Source: Ga0074130 sp035492055 (GTDB taxonomy: Bacteria; Pseudomonadota; Gammaproteobacteria; Burkholderiales; Rhodocyclaceae). From it: a stretch of DNA of 28,104 bases. The stretch lies in contig DATJJR010000068.1 of the NCBI GenBank assembly GCA_035492055.1, forward strand, positions 1-28,104, given 5' to 3'. Below the pieces are notes generated by a model. That model was not told where the DNA came from. It saw only the letters and a program-made list of their open reading frames with translations, and did no database searches. This document shows positions 14,423 to 21,907 of the stretch, piece by piece. Both the position numbers and the translations under genes were made by a program. The number at the start of each line of letters is the position of its first letter. Position 1 is the stretch's first letter.

Positions 14423-15496
14423 TCATGTGCGTTCCTTCGCGTATTGAATGATTTCTCCGGCGAAGTTATCAAGGCTCACGCTGCGTCCTACGCCGCCCAG
14501 CTTGACAGCTTCCTTGGGCATGCCGTAAACCACGCATGAGTGTTCATCCTGTGCCAGTGTCATGGCCCCGGCATCGAACATGTCTTTCATGCCACGTGCG
14601 CCATCATCGCCCATGCCGGTCATGATGATGCCCAATGCATTGCTGCCGGCCCAGCGTGCAACGGAACGGAACAGGACATCGACCGAAGGCCGATGACGAT
14701 TGACAGGCGGGCCGTCCAGCACTTCAACATAGTAATAGGCACCGCTGCGCTTGAGCTGCATGTGACGGCCACCGGGTGCGATGAGCGCTTTGCCGGGTGT
14801 GACGCGATCACCGTTGCATGCTTCGCGGACTTCAATGGCACAGACCTGATTGAGTCGTCCGGCAAAAGCGGCAGTAAAGGCGGCCGGCATGTGTTGAACG
14901 ATGACGATACCGGGGCAAACGGCAGGTAGTCCGGTGAGTACGGATTCGAGCGCCTGGGTGCCGCCGGTCGAGGCACCGATGGCGACGACTTTCTCGGTGG
15001 TCTCGGCCATGGCAGTGATTGGCGCAAGCGGCACATTTATCTTGTTCATCACCGCCGCTGGCCGTGCATGAGGCGGTACCGCAAGGTGACGCACATTGGC
15101 ATGCGTGGCTGCGCGAATGGCTGAGACCAGTTCTTCACCAGCTTCCAGCAGGAATTGCTTGAGGCCGATTTTCGGCTTGGTAACGATGTTGACGGCGCCG
15201 GCTGACATGGCCTGCATCGCCGTCGTGGTGCCGGTTTCGGTCAGCGTCGAGCAGATGATGACCGGCGTAGGACGTTCGGCCATGATTTTCTTCAGGAAGG
15301 TGATGCCGTCCATACGCGGCATTTCGACATCGAGGATGATGACGTCAGGCCAGTCCTTTTGCATCTTGTCGAGCGCAAAAATCGGATCGGCTGCGCTGCC
15401 GATGACAGTGATGTCGGCGATGTCTTCCAGTACACCCGAGAGTACCTGCCGCACGGTGGCGGAGTCGTCGACGATGAAAATACGAATGGACTTCAT
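14423..15496 (-). CDS. cheB: chemotaxis protein-glutamate methylesterase/glutaminase CheB
   Basis: CheB removes methyl groups from receptor glutamates and deamidates glutamines, giving adaptation when phosphorylated by CheA. The 357-residue protein has an N-terminal receiver (D56 in IILDVEMP, K108 in TKP) and a C-terminal methylesterase with the catalytic triad S176 (GASTGGTQAL), H202 (VQHMP) and D297 (MTGMGDDGARG). The linker of about 40 residues is Pro/Ala-rich. The reading frame is open far upstream, but the ATG at 15496 gives the standard MKSIRIFIVDDSA start and overlaps the cheD stop by 4 nt. It is the last gene of the chemotaxis operon. Confidence 0.96.
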   Translation of the reverse strand: MKSIRIFIVDDSATVRQVLSGVLEDIADITVIGSAADPIFALDKMQKDWPDVIILDVEMPRMDGITFLKKIMAERPTPVIICSTLTETGTTTAMQAMSAGAVNIVTKPKIGLKQFLLEAGEELVSAIRAATHANVRHLAVPPHARPAAVMNKINVPLAPITAMAETTEKVVAIGASTGGTQALESVLTGLPAVCPGIVIVQHMPAAFTAAFAGRLNQVCAIEVREACNGDRVTPGKALIAPGGRHMQLKRSGAYYYVEVLDGPPVNRHRPSVDVLFRSVARWAGSNALGIIMTGMGDDGARGMKDMFDAGAMTLAQDEHSCVVYGMPKEAVKLGGVGRSVSLDNFAGEIIQYAKERT

Positions 15497-15993
15497 GGTT
15501 CTTCCGGTAAAGGTGTCTGGCGGACCCATACATCGCCGCTGCAGACTTCGAAAATGATGCTGCGGTGCCCGTGACCGCCAAGATGTTCGGCCACGATGCG
15601 GAAACCATGGCGCGCCATGAGTTCGCGCGCTGCAGCAACGTTGCGATCCGGCACCGGAGGGAATTTGCCTGCCTCGCGTTTCAACGGTAGAAACATGTGT
15701 CCACCGCCAAACAACTTGGCTTCGTATTCGCCGGGGAACGTGCGGTGATGAGCAATTTTTCCGCACAGGAGTTCGATGGCATCTGCAGCATAGCGTCCAT
15801 CCGAGGCGCACGCTTTTCGGTTCGTGCTTTCCGGCAGCATGTAGTGGCACATGCCGCCGATTCGCCGCCGCGGATGCCAGAGCGTAATGGCAACGCAGGA
15901 ACCGAGTATTGTGCGGACACGAGCGTTGTCGCCGCCAAACCAGAGTTCACCGGGATGCAAGAACACGTCGGCCAGGAGCATGCCCGGTTTCAT
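15493..15993 (-). CDS. cheD: chemoreceptor glutamine deamidase CheD
   Basis: CheD deamidates specific glutamines of chemoreceptors and in some species also interacts with CheC. The 166-residue protein has the catalytic C33 in LGSCVAITL and H50 in GGMCHYMLP, then the FGGG motif and a C-terminal HGHRSIIFEVCSGDVW segment. It overlaps cheR by 4 nt (15990-15993) and cheB by 4 nt (15493-15496), so cheR-cheD-cheB form one translationally coupled adaptation block. No cheC gene is in the window. Confidence 0.95.
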   Translation of the reverse strand: MKPGMLLADVFLHPGELWFGGDNARVRTILGSCVAITLWHPRRRIGGMCHYMLPESTNRKACASDGRYAADAIELLCGKIAHHRTFPGEYEAKLFGGGHMFLPLKREAGKFPPVPDRNVAAARELMARHGFRIVAEHLGGHGHRSIIFEVCSGDVWVRQTPLPEEP

Positions 15994-16790
15994 TGCTTCC
16001 GGTAGATCGACGGTGTCTGCAACGAGAGCGACAACGACATGCCGCCAAGACTTTCGGAATGCCCGATGAACAAATAGCCACCGCTTCGCAGCTTGTCGAG
16101 CAGGCGTGCCACGATCTGCTGTTTCTTGTCGGCTTCGAAATAAATCAGTACGTTGCGCAGAAAAATAATGTCGAACAGGCCCGTGTCTGGCAAGGCTTCA
16201 TTGAGATTGATCTGCGCGAAAGAAACCTTGCGGCGCAGTTTCTCGTCGACCAGAAATTTTCCGGCTTGCTGGTTCGTGCCTTTCCAGCAATAACGCTTGA
16301 GCAACTCGGGTGGAATGTTCTTGCCGCGCTCAAGCGGATAGACGCCGGCACATGCGCGTGCAAGCATCGACGAACTGAGATCGGAACCGAAAATTTCCCA
16401 GGGCTGGTTGCCCATGTCCTCGGCCAGCAGCATGGACAAGGTGTAGACCTCTTCACCACTGGAGCAGGCTGCGCTCCAGATGCGAAAGGTATCGTGGCGC
16501 TGACGCTGCGGCAATATGCGTTCGCGCAGGTACTCGAAGTGCTTAGACTCACGAAAGAAATAGGTCTCGTTGGTCGTGAGCAGATCGATTGCAATGGCTT
16601 GTTCGTCAACGCTTTCCTGGATCAGCCGGAAATACTCGCTGTAACTTCTCAGCCCGTGTTGCTTCAGGCGTCGTGCCAGGCGACTGGCGACAAGTGCTTT
16701 CTTGCGTGGGGCGAGATGAATTCCCGATTCGCGAAAGAACAGCGCCTGAAACGCCAGAAATTCATCGTCATGGATCGATAGCTCATCCAT
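15990..16790 (-). CDS. cheR: chemotaxis protein methyltransferase CheR
   Basis: CheR methylates receptor glutamates with S-adenosylmethionine. The 266-residue protein shows the N-terminal helical domain with NETYFFRE (74-81), SAM-binding IWSAACSSGEEVYTL (104-118), the GSDLSSSML stretch and the LRNVLIYF and LFIGHSESL motifs of the methyltransferase fold. The frame is open upstream, but the ATG at 16790 lies 7 nt after the cheW stop and gives the expected length; no strong Shine-Dalgarno decides the start. The receptor encoded two genes upstream ends in a pentapeptide that could recruit this enzyme. Confidence 0.95.
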   Translation of the reverse strand: MDELSIHDDEFLAFQALFFRESGIHLAPRKKALVASRLARRLKQHGLRSYSEYFRLIQESVDEQAIAIDLLTTNETYFFRESKHFEYLRERILPQRQRHDTFRIWSAACSSGEEVYTLSMLLAEDMGNQPWEIFGSDLSSSMLARACAGVYPLERGKNIPPELLKRYCWKGTNQQAGKFLVDEKLRRKVSFAQINLNEALPDTGLFDIIFLRNVLIYFEADKKQQIVARLLDKLRSGGYLFIGHSESLGGMSLSLSLQTPSIYRKQ

Positions 16791-16797
16791 GGAGGAT

Positions 16798-17355
16798 TCA
16801 TGCCTCGCCGGCGGTGGCGGCTTCAGCGTGATTGAAACCGGATAGCGCCACCATTTCCTCGATCGAGAGCACGTTACGCACGTTGAGAAGAATGACAAAG
16901 TGGCCGTTGACCTTGCCGATGCCGTCAATGAAGTCGGTACGTATCTGTGCACCGAAAGCCGGCGCCGGCTCGATTTCTGAATTCGGGATGTCGATCACTT
17001 CGCTGACGGCATCGACCATGACGCCGACATCCTGATGGCCGTTTTCATCGGCCAGTTCGGCGATGATGATGCATGTGCGCTTGCCAACCTGCGTCGGTTC
17101 GCCGCCAAAGCGACAAGCGAGATCGATGACCGGTACGACGGCCCCGCGTAAATTAATGACGCCGCGAATGAAGTTCGGCATCATCGGAATTTCGGTCAGT
17201 TGTCCGTATTCGATGATCTCCTTGACGTTGAGAATACGCATGGCGTACATCTCTCCACCGAGCGCAAACGTCAGGTGTTGCTGCATTTCCGAATCCTGCT
17301 GCGAAAACGCTGGCGCAGCTTTACCGGAGGTTTCCGGTGCCTGAATCGCAACCAT
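16798..17355 (-). CDS. cheW: chemotaxis coupling protein CheW
   Basis: CheW links receptors to CheA in the core signalling array. The 185-residue protein has a roughly 25-residue flexible N-terminus, then a CheW SH3-like double barrel with LTFALGGEMYAMRILNVKEI, the MPNFIRGVINLRGAVVPVIDL hallmark (including the conserved NLRG) and a VMVDAVSEVIDI segment. It is somewhat longer than the roughly 165 residues of enterobacterial CheW because of tails at both ends. It lies 12 nt after the receptor gene and 7 nt before cheR. Confidence 0.95.
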   Translation of the reverse strand: MVAIQAPETSGKAAPAFSQQDSEMQQHLTFALGGEMYAMRILNVKEIIEYGQLTEIPMMPNFIRGVINLRGAVVPVIDLACRFGGEPTQVGKRTCIIIAELADENGHQDVGVMVDAVSEVIDIPNSEIEPAPAFGAQIRTDFIDGIGKVNGHFVILLNVRNVLSIEEMVALSGFNHAEAATAGEA

Positions 17356-17367
17356 GGCCGCCTCCTG

Positions 17368-18972
17368 TCAGAAGCGCTCGAAGTTGCTGCCGGCGCCGAT
17401 AGCGGCGGGGCGCATGCTGGTCATCTTGCTTGTCGAAGCATGTTCGGCGGGCCGCGATGGGCGAGGGGAAGACGTTGCATTGCCGTCGCTCAGCTTGAAG
17501 AACTGCATCAGCTCCTGCAACGCGATCGACTGCCCTCCCATTTCCTCGGCTGTCGCCGCGAGCTCTTCCGAAGCGCTCGCGTTTTGCTGGGTCGCGCTGT
17601 TGAGTTGGTTCATTGCGCTGTTTATTTGTGACAGGCCCGCACTTTGCTCCTGGCTGCCAGCAGCAATTTCCTGAACCAGATCCGAGGTCTTTTGAATACT
17701 GGGCACCATACTGTCGAGCAGAGCCCCGGCGCGTTCTGCCTGCTTGACGGAACTGCCGGCGAGGTCGCCGATTTCCTGCGCCGCAACCTGACTGCGCTCA
17801 GCCAGCTTGCGCACTTCGGCAGCGACGACGGCAAAGCCCTTGCCGTGTTCACCCGCACGTGCGGCTTCGATCGCCGCATTGAGGGCGAGCAGGTTGGTTT
17901 GATAGGCAATGTCGTCGATGATGCCGATCTTCGATGCGATCTGCTGCATGGCCTCGACCGTATCGCGGACAGCCTGCCCACCTTCGGCGGCTTCCGTGGA
18001 AGCCTTGCTAGCCATGCTGTCGGTGACCTTGGCGTTGTCGGTGTTCTGGTTGACCGAAGCGCTCATCTGTTCGATCGATGCAGTCGTTTCCTCGACGCTG
18101 GCCGCTTGCTCGGTGGAGGATTGCGACAGGCTTTGCGCCGTTGCCGAGACCTCTTCGGAAGCACTGGCCAGTGCATCTGCCGAGCCGCGCACTTCGCCGA
18201 TGATCTGCGACAGCTTGCTCACCATTTCCTTCATGGAATGCTTCAGTTGCCCCAGCTCATCCTTGCTGTCGACGACGATGTTGACGGTCAGATCGCCTGC
18301 GGCAATGCGATCGGCGACATGAACGGTTTCGTTGAGCGGACGGGTGATGCTGCGCATGACCCAGAAACCGATCAGCCCGACGGCCGCCAGCGTAAAGCCG
18401 GCAACAACAATGGAAAGGATGAGGGCGTGCGATTTGAAGTCCTTCGCGGCCAGCGATCCTTTGTTGCCGAGTTCGGTGTTGTAGTCCTGGTGTTCGGCGA
18501 TGGCATCCGTCATTTTCTGGACTGTTGCCTGATTCGCTGCCATCAGATCACGCGCGTCGTTCATCTTGCCGGCGCGCGATAGCGCAATGGCTCTGTCGCG
18601 CAGGTCGATATAGGCGGTCAGTGACGCACGCGCTGCGTTGAGCAGATCCCTGTCTTTCTGGTCGGCGATGTCTTCGCGCTCATAAGCATCAAAAGCCTCG
18701 TTCAGGTGCTTGATCGACTCGGCCATGCCTTGTTCCAGCTTGTCCATTTTGTCGGAATTGTTTTCCGCGATGTGCTGCCAGGTCTGGACGCGAAGCGTCG
18801 ACAGGGCATGTGACGCCTTGCTCAAATTGATGAGGCTGGGCACCGTATTGACGTTGCCGAAATTGGCAGCGTCATAAACTTTTTCCATTTGATACTGGGC
18901 CATGCCGGCGAGCGCGCAGATACCGAGCAACGCCGAAACCAGCAACAAGATCATCTTTCTGGTGACTGTCAT
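17368..18972 (-). CDS. methyl-accepting chemotaxis protein with 4-helix-bundle sensor and C-terminal CheR tether
   Basis: A 534-residue transmembrane receptor. TM1 is at about 7-25, a mainly helical periplasmic domain at about 26-182 looks like a 4HB_MCP sensor, TM2 at about 184-206, and a HAMP domain at about 207-260. The cytoplasmic hairpin is normal, with the conserved tip IDDIAYQTNLLALNAAIEAA. The protein ends in NFERF after a flexible Ser/Pro-rich tail of roughly 30 residues. This fits the pattern of the NWETF-type pentapeptide (aromatic residues at positions 2 and 5) that recruits CheR and CheB. The ligand is unknown; 4HB domains bind small organic acids, amino acids or aromatics in known cases. 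It sits between cheA and cheW. Confidence 0.95.
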   Translation of the reverse strand: MTVTRKMILLLVSALLGICALAGMAQYQMEKVYDAANFGNVNTVPSLINLSKASHALSTLRVQTWQHIAENNSDKMDKLEQGMAESIKHLNEAFDAYEREDIADQKDRDLLNAARASLTAYIDLRDRAIALSRAGKMNDARDLMAANQATVQKMTDAIAEHQDYNTELGNKGSLAAKDFKSHALILSIVVAGFTLAAVGLIGFWVMRSITRPLNETVHVADRIAAGDLTVNIVVDSKDELGQLKHSMKEMVSKLSQIIGEVRGSADALASASEEVSATAQSLSQSSTEQAASVEETTASIEQMSASVNQNTDNAKVTDSMASKASTEAAEGGQAVRDTVEAMQQIASKIGIIDDIAYQTNLLALNAAIEAARAGEHGKGFAVVAAEVRKLAERSQVAAQEIGDLAGSSVKQAERAGALLDSMVPSIQKTSDLVQEIAAGSQEQSAGLSQINSAMNQLNSATQQNASASEELAATAEEMGGQSIALQELMQFFKLSDGNATSSPRPSRPAEHASTSKMTSMRPAAIGAGSNFERF

Positions 18973-19014
18973 TTTTTTCCCCTAGTTTCGATTGGCCGAT
19001 GGCCGGATGCACGA

Positions 19015-21198
19015 TCAGCGGAGAGCCGCCGTTACCAATAAATCTTCGTTTTCACGTCGTGTTGCAATTTCACCCAGTGCGGCAACGTCCAGGATCAGGG
19101 CGACGGCACCGCTGCCGAGAATGGTTGAGCCGGCAATGCCGCGCAGATGGCGGAACAGATTGCCAAGTGGCTTGATCACGGTCTGGAATTCGCCTTGCAA
19201 TACATCCACCGAGATGCCGAGTTTCAATGCACCGCTGCGTACGACGACAATGTTTTCGCGCACTGGCGGTGCGTGAGTGATGTCAAACAGTTCGCGCAGT
19301 GAAACGAAAGGCAGCACTTCGCCGCGCAAGTTGATGTAATGGCGCTCGAGTCGTTCGCGGTCGAGTTCGATGCACTCGACGACCGCATCGAGCGGAATCA
19401 CGAACGATGCGCTGCCGGTTTCAACGAGGAAGCCGTCGATGATGGCCAGTGTGAGCGGCAGACGAATGAGGAAGCGAGTGCCCATGCCGGCTTCGCTGGC
19501 AACCTGGACGCTACCGCGCAAAGCCTGGATGTTCTGGCGAACCACATCCATGCCGACGCCGCGTCCAGACAGGTTCGTGACCTGTTCGGCGGTTGAAAAT
19601 CCTGCCTCAAAAATGAGATTGAAGATCTCTTCATCGCCGGGTATTTGCCCCGGTTGCACCAGCCCACGTTCGATGGCCTTGGCAAGAATGCGGTCGCGAT
19701 TCAGTCCGCCGCCGTCGTCACGGACCTCGATCACCACACTGCCTGAGTCGTGATAGGCATTGAGTTCGACGCGGCCACGTGCCGGTTTCCCGCGCTCAAG
19801 GCGCAAGGCTTCGGGTTCGATGCCATGATCGATGGAGTTGCGCACCAGATGCAGCAATGGATCACCGATCTTCTCGATCACCGATTTGTCGAGCTCGGTG
19901 TCGGCGCCGCTGATGACCAGTGCAATGTCCTTGCCGAGTTCGTGCGATACGTCGCGGACGACACGCTGGAAACGGTTGAATGTCTCGCCGATCGGAACCA
20001 TGCGCAAGGCCAGTGAGCTATCGCGTACCTCTTCGACGAGGCGATGAATGGTCGCGCCGATTTCCTGAATCTCGGTGCCTTTGAATTTTGCAGCCACCTG
20101 ATTGAGGCCTGCCCCCGCAATAACCAGTTCGCCGATGAGATTGATGAGTTCGTCGAGCTTGTCGGCATCAATGCGTATGGTTTTCTGTGCCGGTGCACGC
20201 TCAGCATGCTGTTTCTGTTTGACCAGCGCTGCTTCCACGACGACTGGTTGCAGGATTTCCTCTTCGACCAACAAGGTGCCGAGCGGCCTGGTTTCTACCC
20301 CGGTATTTGCTTGGAGTGCCAGCGCTTGTGCCAGTTCGTGCTCTGTCAAACAGCCGCAGCGCACGAGAATTTCGCCAAGGCGCTGGTTTTCCTTCTCGTC
20401 GGCAGCGATCAATGCAAGGTATTCGGTGGTCTTGCTGTAGGGCGGCAGGATGCGAATGCGCGAATCTTCCTGCACGAATTCGAAGACGCTTTCGAGGGTG
20501 GTCTTGTCGGCTTCGCTTTTGAGGCTGATTTCGAAACCGAGATAATTGGTTTCCGGATCCATTTCCGCCAATGGCGGAATGGCTTCGATCAGCGTGATGA
20601 TTTTCACCAGCTCGCCTTGCGTGCCGAGATAGCGAATCACCGAAATTGGATCCATGCCGTTGCGCAGCAATTCCGGATTGAAACGAAGCGAAAGATGCCA
20701 ATGCTCGTTGCTGCTGCGGTTTTCTTCAGCGGTGGGCGCAGCGGATTCGACAGATCTTGTCGCTTGTTCAGGGACCGGCAATGTGTGCGAATCGTCGTTC
20801 GCGATGTTGCCGAGATAGCCGCTCAGTTTTGTCTTCAGTTCGGCTTCCGCAGCGCGTGCATGTTCAGGCGTTTCCGCGTTTCCGGTGTCGAGCGCTTCGA
20901 CCAGCAGCGAGAGATGGTCGCCACTGTGCAGCAGTAATGCGGCGAGATCGGCACTGAGCGGAAGTTCGTTGTTGCGTACCCGATCAAGCACGCTTTCCAT
21001 CACATGCGTGAAGGCGACAATGTGGTTGAGCCCGAACAAGCCGGCCGAGCCCTTGATTGTGTGCGCAGTACGGAAGATGGCGTTGATGAGGTCGGTATCG
21101 CCCGGCGACTGCTCAATGCTGAGCAAGGCACTTTCCATGTCGGAAAGCAGCTCACGACTCTCGGTAATGAATGTCTGCAGCGCCTCGTCCAGATTCAT
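19015..21198 (-). CDS. cheA: chemotaxis histidine kinase CheA with MshEN-like insert
   Basis: CheA autophosphorylates in response to receptor state and passes phosphate to CheY and CheB. Order in the 727-residue protein: HPt/P1 with H46 in TAHTIKGSAG; a P2-like domain at about 166-254; an extra segment at 271-330; P3 dimerisation from about 340; P4 ATPase with HLVRNSIDHGIE (450-461), DDGGGL (494-499) and GRGVGMDVV (546-554); and P5 regulatory domain from about 583. The extra segment holds two 24-residue motifs (273-296 and 305-328), each with LG at positions 2-3, hydrophobics at 6-7, Leu at 21 and Gln at 24. This is the pattern of the c-di-GMP-binding MshEN (GspE-N) domain. The gene follows the STAS gene by 10 nt and precedes the receptor by 42 nt. 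Confidence 0.96.
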   Translation of the reverse strand: MNLDEALQTFITESRELLSDMESALLSIEQSPGDTDLINAIFRTAHTIKGSAGLFGLNHIVAFTHVMESVLDRVRNNELPLSADLAALLLHSGDHLSLLVEALDTGNAETPEHARAAEAELKTKLSGYLGNIANDDSHTLPVPEQATRSVESAAPTAEENRSSNEHWHLSLRFNPELLRNGMDPISVIRYLGTQGELVKIITLIEAIPPLAEMDPETNYLGFEISLKSEADKTTLESVFEFVQEDSRIRILPPYSKTTEYLALIAADEKENQRLGEILVRCGCLTEHELAQALALQANTGVETRPLGTLLVEEEILQPVVVEAALVKQKQHAERAPAQKTIRIDADKLDELINLIGELVIAGAGLNQVAAKFKGTEIQEIGATIHRLVEEVRDSSLALRMVPIGETFNRFQRVVRDVSHELGKDIALVISGADTELDKSVIEKIGDPLLHLVRNSIDHGIEPEALRLERGKPARGRVELNAYHDSGSVVIEVRDDGGGLNRDRILAKAIERGLVQPGQIPGDEEIFNLIFEAGFSTAEQVTNLSGRGVGMDVVRQNIQALRGSVQVASEAGMGTRFLIRLPLTLAIIDGFLVETGSASFVIPLDAVVECIELDRERLERHYINLRGEVLPFVSLRELFDITHAPPVRENIVVVRSGALKLGISVDVLQGEFQTVIKPLGNLFRHLRGIAGSTILGSGAVALILDVAALGEIATRRENEDLLVTAALR

Positions 21199-21208
21199 TT
21201 CATTGCAC

Positions 21209-21523
21209 TCACAAAGGGGCTTCGGTCAGAAATTCGGTCAGGCCGACGAACTCGAAGGTCTCTCCGACGACGCGGCTCCAGCGCACGATCTTGACAAACA
21301 GGCCGAGCGTGAGCAGTTCGCGTTTTAACAGCACGAGCAGTTGCACGCCGGCGCTGTCGATTTCGGTGACAGCCTGCATGTCGATACGTACGTTCATGCC
21401 CTCGCACGCGCTAGCCAGAACGGTCATGAATTGATTACGCAGCTCGGCCGCCGTGTAGATGGTCAGCTCGCCTTCCATGAGGATGTCGAGTGCCGTTTCG
21501 GCGATTTGGATCGCGATGTTCAT
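21209..21523 (-). CDS. STAS-domain protein in the chemotaxis operon
   Basis: A 104-residue single STAS domain of the SpoIIAA/anti-sigma-factor-antagonist type. The phosphorylatable-site motif EIDSAGVQLL is complete, with D56 and S57 where SpoIIAA has its regulated Ser. STAS proteins usually switch partner proteins through Ser phosphorylation by HPK-type kinases, or bind nucleotides; neither a kinase nor a phosphatase partner is encoded nearby. It lies 6 nt after cheY and 10 nt before cheA, so it is translated with the chemotaxis core. A role as a scaffold or an alternative regulator of CheA or receptors is an inference from this position. Confidence 0.9.
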   Translation of the reverse strand: MNIAIQIAETALDILMEGELTIYTAAELRNQFMTVLASACEGMNVRIDMQAVTEIDSAGVQLLVLLKRELLTLGLFVKIVRWSRVVGETFEFVGLTEFLTEAPL

Positions 21524-21529
21524 GGCGGC

Positions 21530-21898
21530 TCAGGGAAGAATCAGTTTGCCGACAGCGGACAGCATCTGTTCCGGCTGGAAAGGTTTGACCACCCAGGCTT
21601 TGGCGCCTGCAGCCTTACCTTCCTGCTTCTTCGATTCGCTGGCCTCGGTCGTGAGCATGATGACCGGCGTGAATCGGTATGCGTCCTGGCGCTTCATCTC
21701 CTGCACGAAAGCGATGCCGCCCATGTTGGGCATATTGACGTCGGAGATGACGAGGTGAATTTTCTGCCCGGTCAGCTTGCCGAGGGCATCCCTGCCGTCG
21801 CAAGCTTCGACCACGTCATAACCTGCACCTTTGAGGGTGATGCTGACAACCTGACGCAGCGATGCAGAGTCGTCGACCACGAGAATCGTTTTTGCCAT
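21530..21898 (-). CDS. cheY: CheY-like response regulator
   Basis: A 122-residue single receiver. It has D9/D10, phosphoacceptor D53 in LVISDVNMPNMGG, the switch Thr in MLTTEAS and K105 in VVKPF. The VKPFQPEQMLSAV ending and TTE signature are typical of CheY proteins in gene clusters with receptor and STAS genes, and CheA is two genes downstream. The operon encodes no CheZ, CheC or CheX, so a phosphatase, if any, is elsewhere. It lies 9 nt after the receptor-like gene and 6 nt before STAS. Whether the output is the flagellar motor or another target cannot be read here. Confidence 0.93.
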   Translation of the reverse strand: MAKTILVVDDSASLRQVVSITLKGAGYDVVEACDGRDALGKLTGQKIHLVISDVNMPNMGGIAFVQEMKRQDAYRFTPVIMLTTEASESKKQEGKAAGAKAWVVKPFQPEQMLSAVGKLILP

Positions 21899-21907
21899 GC
21901 CTGTGCC

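Noticed and set aside
15909..16781. A 290-codon plus-strand frame opposite cheR
   Set aside because: It is an antisense shadow of cheR, and the minus strand holds clear CheR motifs and operon overlaps.
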